Source: Fusobacterium sp.
Lineage (GTDB): Bacteria; Fusobacteriota; Fusobacteriia; Fusobacteriales; Fusobacteriaceae
Length of the DNA: 23,770 bases
Reading direction: 5' to 3'
Assembly (NCBI GenBank): GCA_020024915.1
Contig: JAHHSZ010000014.1
Span: 1-23,770 of the forward strand
Shown here one piece after another: positions 1 through 6,998 of this stretch. The stretch's first letter is position 1; every line of letters begins with the position of its first letter. The translations under genes and the position numbers were made by a program. The notes under the pieces were generated by a model. It was not told the origin of the DNA. It saw nothing but the letters and a program-made list of their open reading frames with translations, and searched no databases.

Positions 1-67
1 ATTATGAATATTTATCTAGCTGTTGATTTCTAATTTCAGGTAAATAACGAGGAGGACTAATTATATT

Positions 68-1528
68 ATGAAACTAAGATTTAATAAGTGGACTGAAGAT
101 GAGTTTTTTGAAATAAGAAAAGAAGTTTTGAGTAGTTGGTCTACAGGAAAAGAAGTGGATTTAGAAGAAGCAATTAGATATCATAAATCACTACCTGATT
201 CAAAAAATTTTTCTAAAAAGCTACTTGATGCTAAAAATGCAGGTATTACATTAGCTCAACCTAGAGCTGGAGTTGCTTTAATAAATCAGCATATAGAACT
301 TTTGAATTTCTTAGATAGCGAGGGAGGAGCTGACTTACTTCCTTCTACTATTGACTCTTATACTAGACAGAATAAATATGAAAATTGTGAAAAAGGTATA
401 GAAGAATCTAAAAGAGCAGGGAGATCTCTTTTAAATGGTTTTCCAGGTGTCAATCATGGGGTTAGTGGTTGTAGAAAAGTTGTTGAAGCTACAGCTCTTC
501 CATTACAATTAAGACATGGGACTCCTGATGCTAGACTTCTTTCAGAGATTATGTTTGCTGCTGGTTTTACTTCCAATGAGGGTGGTGGAATAAGCTATAA
601 TGTTCCATATGCTAAATCTGTATCAATTGAAAAAACTCTTATATACTGGCAGTATGTTGATAGACTTGTTGGTTGGTATGAAGAGCACGGTGTTTCTATC
701 AATAGAGAATCATTTGGTCCTTTAACTGGAACTTTAGTTCCTCCTTCAATGTCAAATGCTATTGGAATACTTGAAGGATTAATGGCTGCTGAACAGGGGG
801 TTAAAAATCTTACTTTAGGATATGGTCAATGTGGAAATTTAATTCAAGATGTAGCTGCTATAAGAGCTTTAGAAGCACAAGCTCAGGAGTATTTTGAAAT
901 TTTTGGGTATGAAGATATACAACTGACAACAGTATTTCATCAGTGGATGGGTGGATTTCCAGAAGACGAAGCTAAAGCTTTTGGAATAATTTCAAATGGA
1001 GCTACTGTTGCTGCTCTTTCTGGAGCAACAAAAGTTATTGTTAAAACTCCACATGAAGCTATTGGAGTTCCTACCAAAGAAGCTAATGCTGCTGGACTTA
1101 GAGCTACAAAAATGGTTCTCAACTTACTTAGAGGACAACAATTATCCTCTTCTTCAGAATTGGATAAAGAGATTGAAGTTATAAAAAATGAAACAAAATG
1201 TATCTTAGATAAAGTGTTTGAATTAGGAGAAGGAGATTGGGCTATTGGAATTGTTAAGGCTTTTGAACAAGGTGTTTTAGATGTTCCCTTTGCTCCTTCT
1301 ATATACAATGCAGGGAAAATGATGCCAGCTAGAGATAATGTAGGAAAAGTGAGATATTTATCTCTTGGAAATGTTCCATTGAATAAAAAATTAGCTGAAT
1401 ATAACTTAGCACAATTGGAAGAAAGAGGTAGATTTGAAGGAAGACCAGTAACTTTTCAAATGACTGTAGATGATATTTTCGCTATTGGTAAAGGAATTTT
1501 AATTGGAAGACCTAAAAAACAAAATTAA
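68..1528 (+). CDS. mutE: Glutamate mutase (methylaspartate mutase) epsilon/E subunit
   Basis: This is the catalytic E subunit of adenosylcobalamin-dependent glutamate mutase. It interconverts L-glutamate and (2S,3S)-3-methylaspartate together with the small B12-binding S subunit, in cytoplasmic glutamate fermentation. The 486-residue length fits the family (about 483). Residues known from the Clostridium cochlearium enzyme are at the same positions: the arginine claw R66, R100 and R149, plus E171, Y177 and Y181. A GAGGAGG ribosome site at 49-55 lies 12 bases before the ATG, slightly long but with no better in-frame start. The partner genes (mutS, mutL) would lie upstream, outside the window. 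Methylaspartate ammonia-lyase, often next in such operons, does not follow; an IS remnant does. The identity is very secure; the symbol glmE is equally used. Confidence 0.96.
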   Translation: MKLRFNKWTEDEFFEIRKEVLSSWSTGKEVDLEEAIRYHKSLPDSKNFSKKLLDAKNAGITLAQPRAGVALINQHIELLNFLDSEGGADLLPSTIDSYTRQNKYENCEKGIEESKRAGRSLLNGFPGVNHGVSGCRKVVEATALPLQLRHGTPDARLLSEIMFAAGFTSNEGGGISYNVPYAKSVSIEKTLIYWQYVDRLVGWYEEHGVSINRESFGPLTGTLVPPSMSNAIGILEGLMAAEQGVKNLTLGYGQCGNLIQDVAAIRALEAQAQEYFEIFGYEDIQLTTVFHQWMGGFPEDEAKAFGIISNGATVAALSGATKVIVKTPHEAIGVPTKEANAAGLRATKMVLNLLRGQQLSSSSELDKEIEVIKNETKCILDKVFELGEGDWAIGIVKAFEQGVLDVPFAPSIYNAGKMMPARDNVGKVRYLSLGNVPLNKKLAEYNLAQLEERGRFEGRPVTFQMTVDDIFAIGKGILIGRPKKQN

Positions 1529-1558
1529 TTTAAAAATTTTAACCTAATAGGCAAGAAG

Positions 1559-1583
1559 TCGCCCATCTCTATAGGTGGTGCGA
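1559..1583 (+). repeat. Left-end imperfect hairpin of the IS605-like element
   Basis: TCGCCCATC (1559-1567) pairs with GGTGGTGCGA (1574-1583) across the loop TCTATA, with one bulged T and one G-T pair. IS200/IS605 elements carry such subterminal hairpins at both ends, where they are recognised by TnpA as single-stranded DNA. Its position just before the tnpA promoter fits the left end. Confidence 0.6.
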
Positions 1584-1595
1584 TGAATTGCTTTG

Positions 1596-1624
1596 TTGTT
1601 TTTTAGAAAATAAAGTGATATAAT
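1596..1624 (+). promoter_or_regulatory. Predicted promoter of the tnpA remnant
   Basis: A -35-like TTGTTT (1596-1601) and a perfect -10 TATAAT (1619-1624) are 17 bases apart; a second TATAAT overlaps at 1624-1629. It reads towards the tnpA remnant and could also transcribe the tnpB remnant and the folded right end. Confidence 0.5.
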
Positions 1625-1661
1625 ATAATCAGTATACATATCAAAAATAGGCGAAAAACCA

Positions 1662-1769
1662 ATGAAATTAGATAGTAATTGTCATTTGGTATTTTTGTTG
1701 TATTATCACTTAATTCTTGTAGTAAAGTATAGAGGAACAAGGACAAAAATTAGCAAAATCTATTGCTGA
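1662..1769 (+). pseudogene. TnpA (IS200 Y1 transposase) N-terminal remnant
   Basis: A 35-codon frame opens at ATG 1662. Its first ~24 residues, including the stretch YYHLILVVKYR, match the start of IS200/IS605 TnpA, in which this first beta strand precedes the HUH motif. After codon 24 the similarity ends and the frame runs out of phase into TnpB sequence until TGA at 1767. The HUH motif and catalytic tyrosine are absent, so it cannot be active. The weak GGCGA before the ATG is the only visible ribosome site. Confidence 0.75.
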
Positions 1770-2011
1770 TGCATCATAGTTATATAAACAAATTAGAATA
1801 TAAAGCAAAATGGTATGGCAAAGAGATAATAAAAATTGATAGGTTATATCATACAAGTCAAATATGCTCTGTCTGTGGTTATAGGGATGGGAAGAAAACT
1901 CTTCATATAAGAGAGTGGGCTTGTCCAATTTGTGATATACACCACGATAGAGATATAAATGCAAGTAAAAATATACTAGCTGAAGGTCTAAGAATCAAAG
2001 AAATAGCATAA
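1735..2011 (+). pseudogene. TnpB (RuvC-like, IS605 OrfB) C-terminal remnant, frameshifted
   Basis: Similarity starts near 1744 (KLAKSIADAS, frame of 1735) and hits TAG at 1777. It continues in another frame from about 1778 to TAA at 2009-2011. Reading TCATAGTTAT as a TCA-TGG-AGT-TAT that lost GG would restore a typical TnpB sequence, so a two-base deletion is plausible. The rest shows LEYKAKWYGKEIIKIDR, the zinc ribbon with CSVC and CPIC pairs, and the final RuvC motif HHDRDINASKNIL. The N-terminal and central parts, with the first RuvC aspartate and the glutamate, are missing, so no nuclease activity is expected. An open frame of 82 codons survives from TTG 1763. Confidence 0.85.
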
Positions 2012-2020
2012 AATAAAAAG

Positions 2021-2132
2021 AACCATAGGAACTATGAGGATAGCTTGGTAAATATAGTTGGCTAACAAAAGCAACTACTTCCCAAGAAGTTCCCACTTCA
2101 AAAGCTGAAAGTTTTAAGTGGGAGAGGCTCAC
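2021..2132 (+). ncRNA. Putative omega-RNA-like right end of the IS605 remnant
   Basis: Downstream of the tnpB stop three separate stems can be drawn: CATAG/CTATG (2024-2028 with 2032-2036); CTTGG/CCAAG (2044-2048 with 2082-2086) enclosing TAGTTG/CAACTA (2055-2060 with 2072-2077); and CCCACTT/AAGTGGG (2092-2098 with 2116-2122), extended by AAAA/TTTT around a bulged C. TnpB proteins use an RNA made from the tnpB 3' end and right end of their element (omega-RNA), whose guide is the sequence flanking the element. The stems are seen; transcription and RNA function are inferred. The last stem is also the DNA hairpin expected at the right end. Confidence 0.5.
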
Positions 2133-2162
2133 GAAGATTTTATATACTATGATAATTGATAA

Positions 2163-2191
2163 TTGATTTTTTAGAAATTATATGATATAAT
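2163..2191 (+). promoter_or_regulatory. Predicted promoter of the rimP-nusA-infB operon
   Basis: TTGATT (2163-2168) and TATAAT (2186-2191) are separated by 17 bases, close to the sigma-70/A consensus. Transcription would start near 2198, giving a leader of about 98 bases before the preferred rimP start. It lies about 30 bases outside the inferred right end of the IS remnant. Confidence 0.65.
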
Positions 2192-2219
2192 AACTTGAAT
2201 AAAATAGTACTAGTTTTTT

Positions 2220-2251
2220 AAGGAGGGAGTGGGTGAAATTATCCACTCCCT
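2220..2251 (+). promoter_or_regulatory. Leader hairpin overlapping a strong ribosome site upstream of rimP
   Basis: AGGGAGTGG (2224-2232) pairs perfectly with CCACTCCCT (2243-2251) around a ten-base loop. An AAGGAGG site (2220-2226) runs into the 5' arm, and a GTG (2233) in frame with rimP opens the loop. No U-run follows, so it is not a standard terminator. It may regulate translation or stabilise the message. Confidence 0.5.
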
Positions 2252-2295
2252 ATTTAATAGAAGTTTTAGAAATTGAGAAAAGAGGTGAAACTATA

Positions 2296-2775
2296 ATGGA
2301 AAAGTTGGATGACAAGCAGCTAGTGGAGAAGATAGAGAGTATTGTAACTCCTGTAATAGAGGAGATGGGGTTATCTCTTATTGATGTAGAATATATGCAA
2401 GATGGTGGATACTGGTATGTAAGAGTATATGTTGAGAACTTAAATGGAGAGATAACTCTAGAAGATTGTGCTGCTATTAGCGGAAAAATTGATGAAGATA
2501 TAGATAAGTTAATAGAGCAAAGATTTTTTTTGGAAGTTTCTTCACCAGGAATTGAAAGACCATTAAAGAAAATAGAGGATTTCATTAGATTTCAAGGGGA
2601 GAAAATAAAAGTAAGTTTAAAACACAAGGTTGAAGATAATAAAAACTTTGAAGGTGTCATAATCAAGTGTGAAAACAATGTAGTATTTTTAGAGTTAGAA
2701 GCAGAAAAAATATTAGAAATTCTTTTTACAGAGATTAGAAAAGCTAATCTTGTTTATGAATTTGATGAGTTTTAA
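2296..2775 (+). CDS. rimP: Ribosome maturation factor RimP
   Basis: RimP assists late 30S subunit assembly in the cytoplasm. The 159-residue product from ATG 2296 fits the family (about 150-160). It has the N-terminal alpha/beta domain with DVEY and the signature VSSPGIERPL near residue 91, then a C-terminal Sm-like beta domain. The position directly before nusA is the classic one. AGAGGTG (2281-2287) is a suitable ribosome site for this ATG. A GTG at 2233, with a stronger AAGGAGG in front, would add 21 residues (MKLSTPYLIEVLEIEKRGETI); these do not look like RimP, so the shorter form is preferred. Confidence 0.93.
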   Translation: MEKLDDKQLVEKIESIVTPVIEEMGLSLIDVEYMQDGGYWYVRVYVENLNGEITLEDCAAISGKIDEDIDKLIEQRFFLEVSSPGIERPLKKIEDFIRFQGEKIKVSLKHKVEDNKNFEGVIIKCENNVVFLELEAEKILEILFTEIRKANLVYEFDEF

Positions 2776-2798
2776 AGAAGTTTTCAGGAGGGTAAATA

Positions 2799-3863
2799 AT
2801 GAAAAGTAAAGATGCGAAGGTATTTTTAGAGGCTTTGGAAGAGTTAGAAAAAGAGAAGGGAATAAGCAAAGAAAATCTTCTTTTAACTGTTGAGCAAGCT
2901 TTATTAGCAGCATATAAAAAGAACTATGGGGAAGAAGAAAATGTAGAAGTTGTAATAGACAGAGAGACAGGAGATGTCAAGATATATGAGATAAAAACTG
3001 TAGTTCCTACTGAAGACCTTTATGATGCTGCTGTTGAAATCTCTTATGATGATGCATTAGAGATAAAGAAAAGAGTAAAAATTGGAGAAGTTATAAGAAT
3101 AGAAGTAAACTGTGAAGAGTTCAGAAGAAATGCTATTCAAAATGGAAAACAGATTGTTATTCAAAAAGTAAGAGAAGCAGAGAGAGAGTATGTTTATGAT
3201 AGATTCAAAGTAAAAGAGCATGATATCATAAATGGTATTATCAGAAGAATAGATGAAAGAAAAAATGTTTTCATAGAGTTTGATGGTGTGGAAGCTGTTT
3301 TACCATCAATAGAACAGTCACCAGCAGATACATACAGAGTTGGAGAGAGAATTAAAGTTTATTTAGCAGAAGTTGAAAAAACTAACAAATTTCCTAAAAT
3401 AGTAATTTCAAGAAAACATGAAGGGCTATTAAGAAAGTTATTTGAATTAGAGATCCCTGAGATTACTTCTGGTCTAATAGAGATTAAAGCAGTGGCAAGA
3501 GAAGCTGGATCAAGAGCTAAAGTAGCAGTATACTCAGCAGATGATAATATTGATACTGTTGGAGCTTGCATAGGTCAAAAGGGACTAAGAATTAAAAATA
3601 TAGTTAATGAATTAAATGGAGAAAAGATAGATATTGTTATTTGGAAAGAGTCAGTTGAGGAGTTTGTATCAGCTGTTTTAAGCCCAGCAAAAGTTGTAAG
3701 TGTTGATGTATTTGAAGAGGAGAATACTGCAAGAGTAATTGTTGACAATTCACAATTATCACTAGCGATAGGAAAAAATGGACAAAATGCAAGACTTGCA
3801 GCAAAATTAACTGGAATGAGAGTAGACATTAAAACTGTAAATAGTGTTGAAGAGGGAGAGTAA
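2799..3863 (+). CDS. nusA: Transcription termination/antitermination factor NusA
   Basis: NusA binds RNA polymerase and nascent RNA and modulates pausing, termination and antitermination. The 354-residue protein has the N-terminal polymerase-binding domain (about 1-125), an S1 domain (about 135-205), and KH1 and KH2 domains with GQKG (259-262) and GKNG (325-328). It ends soon after KH2, so it lacks the C-terminal acidic repeats of enterobacterial NusA, as is common in Gram-positive-type NusA. An AGGAGG site precedes ATG 2799. In many bacteria NusA represses its own operon, so the structured rimP leader could be a target; that is inference. Confidence 0.97.
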   Translation: MKSKDAKVFLEALEELEKEKGISKENLLLTVEQALLAAYKKNYGEEENVEVVIDRETGDVKIYEIKTVVPTEDLYDAAVEISYDDALEIKKRVKIGEVIRIEVNCEEFRRNAIQNGKQIVIQKVREAEREYVYDRFKVKEHDIINGIIRRIDERKNVFIEFDGVEAVLPSIEQSPADTYRVGERIKVYLAEVEKTNKFPKIVISRKHEGLLRKLFELEIPEITSGLIEIKAVAREAGSRAKVAVYSADDNIDTVGACIGQKGLRIKNIVNELNGEKIDIVIWKESVEEFVSAVLSPAKVVSVDVFEEENTARVIVDNSQLSLAIGKNGQNARLAAKLTGMRVDIKTVNSVEEGE

Positions 3864-3864
3864 A

Positions 3865-4392
3865 TTGGATACTACTATTATTCATGAAAGAACTTGTCTT
3901 ATATGTAAGGAGAAAAGAGAGAAGAAAGATCTTTTTAGACTTATAAAAGTAAGTGAAGATAGGTATGGTTTTGATGAGAAACAGAGATCACAAAGTAGAG
4001 GATATTATGTTTGTAAATCTCACGAATGTTTAAAAAGATTAGCTAAGCATAAAAAAATAAAAATGAGTGCAGATGATTTAATGAAAATGTTAAATCACTT
4101 GAAAAAAGGAGAAAAGGACTATTTAAATATTTTGAAGGCAATGAAGAACTCACAAACTTTATCTTTTGGAATGAATATGGTTTTGGAAGAGATAGAACAT
4201 ACACATTTTTTAGTTCTTGCAGAAGATATAAGCGAAAAAAATGAAAGAAAACTTTTAGCAAAAGCAAAAGAATTGAATATAAAATTTGTATATTTTGGAA
4301 ATAAAAATCAACTTGGTGAAATTTTTAGAAAAGAAGAAGTTAGTGTGATTGCTGTAAAAAGTAAGAAGATGGCCCGTGGACTCATAGATTAA
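3865..4392 (+). CDS. YlxR (DUF448) - L7Ae-like fusion RNA-binding protein
   Basis: Two domains that are separate neighbouring genes (ylxR, ylxQ) in many Firmicutes are joined here. Residues ~1-80 are YlxR-like, with RTCLICKEKREKKDLFRL and SRGYYVC. Residues ~85-175 resemble the L7Ae/YlxQ fold, with HFLVLAEDIS, an alpha/beta pattern and VSVIAVKSKKMARGL. Both families bind RNA; YlxR has also been linked to RNase P and regulation. The cellular role here is unknown. The start is uncertain: TTG 3865, immediately after the nusA stop and 5 bases past AGGGAG, gives 175 residues. GTG 3844 inside nusA would add seven but has no evident ribosome site. Confidence 0.85.
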   Translation: MDTTIIHERTCLICKEKREKKDLFRLIKVSEDRYGFDEKQRSQSRGYYVCKSHECLKRLAKHKKIKMSADDLMKMLNHLKKGEKDYLNILKAMKNSQTLSFGMNMVLEEIEHTHFLVLAEDISEKNERKLLAKAKELNIKFVYFGNKNQLGEIFRKEEVSVIAVKSKKMARGLID

Positions 4393-4415
4393 CCTAGAAA
4401 ATAGGAGGTATCTTG

Positions 4416-6593
4416 ATGAAAAAAAGAGTACATGAGTTAGCAAAAGAGTATGAGATAAATAGTAACGAATTTCTAAACTTATTAAAAGATAAGATTAAGT
4501 TAGAAGTTACATCAATTTTATCAGGAGTAAATGAGAAGGATATTGAGAGGGTAAGAGAGTATTTTGAAAGAAAAATAACCCCCGAAAAAGATGAAAAAGG
4601 GGGAAAAGGAGTAGCTTTGAATAAAAAACTATTAGAAGAAGATGAGAATTTTGAAGAAGAGATGATTTCAAAAAAAGCAAAGAAAAATAAAAAAAATAAC
4701 AGCAGTAAAGATATAATTGAAAACAATGAAGATGATAAAAGAAAGAAAAATAAAAAGAAAAAGGGCAGAAGAACAGATTTCGTAATGAAAACTGTTGAGG
4801 CTGCAGGTTCTGAGACAATAGAAGAAGATGGAATGAAGATAATAAAAATCAGAGGTGAGATCACTTTAGGAGATTTTGCTGAAAGATTGGGAGTATCAAG
4901 TTCAGAGATAATTAAGAAACTTTTCTTGAAAGGACAGATGTTAACAATAAATAGCCCACTATCTATTGACATAGTAGAAGAGATAGCTATGGACTATGAT
5001 GCATTAGTTGAACAGGAAGAAGAAATTGAATTAGATTTTGGAGAAAAATTCGCTCTTGAATTAGAGGATAGAGATGAAGATTTACAAGAGAGACCACCAG
5101 TAATCACAATAATGGGACACGTTGACCATGGAAAAACATCATTACTAGATGCAATTAGAGCAAGTAATGTAGTACAAGGAGAAGCTGGAGGAATCACACA
5201 GAAAATAGGGGCATACCAAATTATAAAAAATGGAAAGAAAATAACCTTCGTAGATACTCCTGGACACGAAGCTTTTACTGATATGAGAGCTAGAGGAGCA
5301 CAAGTAACTGACATAGCAATATTAGTGGTTGCTGCAGATGATGGAGTTATGCCACAAACAATAGAAGCATTATCTCACGCAAAAGCTGCAAATGTACCAA
5401 TAATAGTAGCAGTAAACAAAATAGATAAACCAGAAGCAAACCCTATGAGAGTAAAACAAGAGTTGATGGAGCATGGTCTTGTTTCAGTAGAATGGGGAGG
5501 AGAAACTGAGTTTGTTGAAGTATCAGCAAAGCAGAAATTACACCTAGATGATCTGTTAGATACAATACTTATTACAGCAGAGATTTTAGAGTTAAAAGCT
5601 AATCCAAGAAAGAGAGCTAAAGGTGTTGTACTAGAGTCAAGACTAGATCCAAAAGTTGGACCAATAGCAGATATTTTAGTTCAAGAGGGAACTTTAAAAA
5701 TAGGAGATGTTATTGTAGCTGGAGAAACTTATGGTAAAGTAAGAGCTTTATTAAATGACAGAGGAGATAGAGTAGAGAGAATTGAACTATCTCAACCAGC
5801 AGAAATTATAGGATTTACACAAGTACCTCAAGCAGGAGATACTATGTATGTAATCCAAAATGAACAACATGCTAAGAGAATAGTTGAAGAGGTAGCTAAA
5901 GAGAGAAAATTAACTGAAACTAGTAAGAAAACTATCACTCTAGAGTCATTGTCAGAGCAATTTGATCACGAAAATATAAAAGAGTTAAACTTAGTATTAA
6001 GAGCAGATTCAAGAGGATCTGTAGATGCTTTAAGAGAATCATTATTAAAACTTTCAACAAGTGAAGTAGCAGTAAATATAATACAGGCAGCTTCAGGAGC
6101 TATAACTGAAAGTGACATAAAACTGGCTGAAGTATCAAATGCAATCATAATAGGATTTAACGTTAGACCTACAACAAAAGCAATCAAAGAAGCTGAAGCA
6201 AATGGTGTGGAGATAAGAACATCAAATATTATCTATCATATAACTGAAGATATTGAAAAAGCTTTAACAGGTATGTTAGATCCTGAATATAAAGAGATCT
6301 ATCTTGGAAGAATAGAGATCAAAAAAGTGTTTAAAGTTTCTAAAGTTGGAAATATAGCAGGATGTATAGTTGTAGATGGAAAAGTTAAAAATGATTCAAG
6401 CATCAGACTTTTAAGAAATGGTATTGTGATGTATGAAGGAAAATTATCGTCACTTAAGAGATTTAAAGATGATGCTAAAGAAGTAGTTGTAGGTCAAGAG
6501 TGTGGGCTTGGAATTGAAAACTTTAATGATATTAAAGAGGGAGATATAGTTGAAGCTTTTGAATTACAAGAGATTAAGAGAACTCTAAAATAA
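4416..6593 (+). CDS. infB: Translation initiation factor IF-2
   Basis: IF-2 is the GTPase that places initiator fMet-tRNA on the 30S subunit and promotes subunit joining. The 725-residue protein has an IF2_N module (about 1-50), a short Lys/Glu-rich linker (about 55-120), and a second IF2_N (about 135-195). The G domain follows, with GHVDHGKT (234-241), DTPGH (280-284) and NKID (334-337), then domains II, III and the fMet-tRNA-binding C2 domain. ATG 4416 lies 7 bases after AGGAGG (4403-4408); a TTG immediately before it is not needed. The N-terminal linker is short compared with enterobacterial IF-2 (890 residues). A possible internal start within the linker is described separately. Confidence 0.97.
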   Translation: MKKRVHELAKEYEINSNEFLNLLKDKIKLEVTSILSGVNEKDIERVREYFERKITPEKDEKGGKGVALNKKLLEEDENFEEEMISKKAKKNKKNNSSKDIIENNEDDKRKKNKKKKGRRTDFVMKTVEAAGSETIEEDGMKIIKIRGEITLGDFAERLGVSSSEIIKKLFLKGQMLTINSPLSIDIVEEIAMDYDALVEQEEEIELDFGEKFALELEDRDEDLQERPPVITIMGHVDHGKTSLLDAIRASNVVQGEAGGITQKIGAYQIIKNGKKITFVDTPGHEAFTDMRARGAQVTDIAILVVAADDGVMPQTIEALSHAKAANVPIIVAVNKIDKPEANPMRVKQELMEHGLVSVEWGGETEFVEVSAKQKLHLDDLLDTILITAEILELKANPRKRAKGVVLESRLDPKVGPIADILVQEGTLKIGDVIVAGETYGKVRALLNDRGDRVERIELSQPAEIIGFTQVPQAGDTMYVIQNEQHAKRIVEEVAKERKLTETSKKTITLESLSEQFDHENIKELNLVLRADSRGSVDALRESLLKLSTSEVAVNIIQAASGAITESDIKLAEVSNAIIIGFNVRPTTKAIKEAEANGVEIRTSNIIYHITEDIEKALTGMLDPEYKEIYLGRIEIKKVFKVSKVGNIAGCIVVDGKVKNDSSIRLLRNGIVMYEGKLSSLKRFKDDAKEVVVGQECGLGIENFNDIKEGDIVEAFELQEIKRTLK
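4579..4619 (+). promoter_or_regulatory. Candidate internal translation start in infB with C5/G5 hairpin
   Basis: CCCCC (4579-4583) can pair with GGGGG (4599-4603), unusual homopolymer runs in so AT-rich a gene. Just downstream AAGGAG (4606-4611) lies 5 bases before an in-frame TTG (4617, codon 68). IF-2 is made in long and short forms by internal initiation in E. coli and B. subtilis. Use of this site here is speculation. Confidence 0.25.
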
Positions 6594-6628
6594 TCTAAAA
6601 AATAATTACAGAAAGAGAGGGATTATTT

Positions 6629-6991
6629 ATGAAGAGACAAAGATTGGCTGGAATAGAAAAAGAGATAGGTAGAGTAATTTCTCAAGTTCTTTTTGAAGAG
6701 GTTAAAAATCCAAAAATAAAGGGATTAGTTTCTGTTACTAATATAAAAGTAACTGAGGACTTGAAATTTGCAGATGTGTACTTTAGTATAATGTCTGGAT
6801 ATATGAATGGTGAAAAATCAGTAGATAAAGACACTGTTTTAGAAGGGTTAAATCAAATCAAAGGTTACCTAAGAAAGAGAGTGGCAGAAGAGATAGAGAT
6901 TAGATATATACCAGAAATAAGAGTAAAGTTAGATGATTCTATAGAACATGCAATAAAAATATCAAAACTTTTAAATGATTTAAAAGGATAG
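6629..6991 (+). CDS. rbfA: 30S ribosome-binding factor RbfA
   Basis: RbfA is a small KH-fold protein that binds 30S precursors and helps 16S rRNA 5'-end processing and cold adaptation. The 120-residue length is typical. The family pattern is visible: N-terminal helix with IGRVISQVLFEEVKNP, then VSVTNIKVTEDLKFADVYFS, and the C-terminal RYIPEIRVKLDDSIEHA. An AGAGAGGGA stretch precedes ATG 6629. It follows infB by 35 bases and precedes recJ by 7, so it is clearly within the operon. Confidence 0.96.
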   Translation: MKRQRLAGIEKEIGRVISQVLFEEVKNPKIKGLVSVTNIKVTEDLKFADVYFSIMSGYMNGEKSVDKDTVLEGLNQIKGYLRKRVAEEIEIRYIPEIRVKLDDSIEHAIKISKLLNDLKG

Positions 6992-6998
6992 TGATATA

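Larger units (their letters stand above)
1544..2132 (+). mobile_element. Degenerate IS200/IS605-family element with internal deletion, both ends retained
   Basis: About 590 bases lie between mutE and the rimP promoter and hold, in order: a left-end hairpin, a promoter, the first ~24 codons of a TnpA (Y1 transposase), a junction near 1731-1740, the C-terminal part of TnpB, and a structured right end with a terminal hairpin. A full element of this type is roughly 1.8-2 kb, so about 1.3-1.5 kb has been lost internally. Boundaries are inferred. The left flank carries TTTAAC at 1538-1543, which resembles a target motif of this family. The right end is placed at TCAC (2129-2132), just past the last hairpin. 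The element cannot encode its own transposase, but its ends could in principle be mobilised in trans. Confidence 0.75.

Noticed and set aside
1..33. Possible C-terminus of an upstream gene (MutL-like)
   Set aside because: Two frames stay open to different stops (24-26 and 31-33) and so few residues are visible that the frame cannot be chosen.
940..1308. Open frame on the - strand inside mutE
   Set aside because: mutE is clearly coding throughout; the opposite frame shows no domain and is a shadow.
2224..2251. Rho-independent terminator before rimP
   Set aside because: The stem is perfect but no T-run follows, and a good promoter lies just upstream in the same direction.
2233..2295. 21-residue N-terminal extension of RimP from GTG 2233
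   Set aside because: The added residues do not resemble RimP and the length from ATG 2296 is normal; kept only as a possible regulatory start.
4660..4770. A-rich Lys-codon runs in infB as a programmed frameshift site
   Set aside because: The frame is open and the IF-2 domains continue without interruption; the runs simply encode the basic linker.
4394..4972. Open frame (192 codons) on the - strand over the start of infB
   Set aside because: It is rich in Phe/Ser/Leu, as expected from the complement of the Lys/Glu-rich IF-2 linker; no family resemblance.
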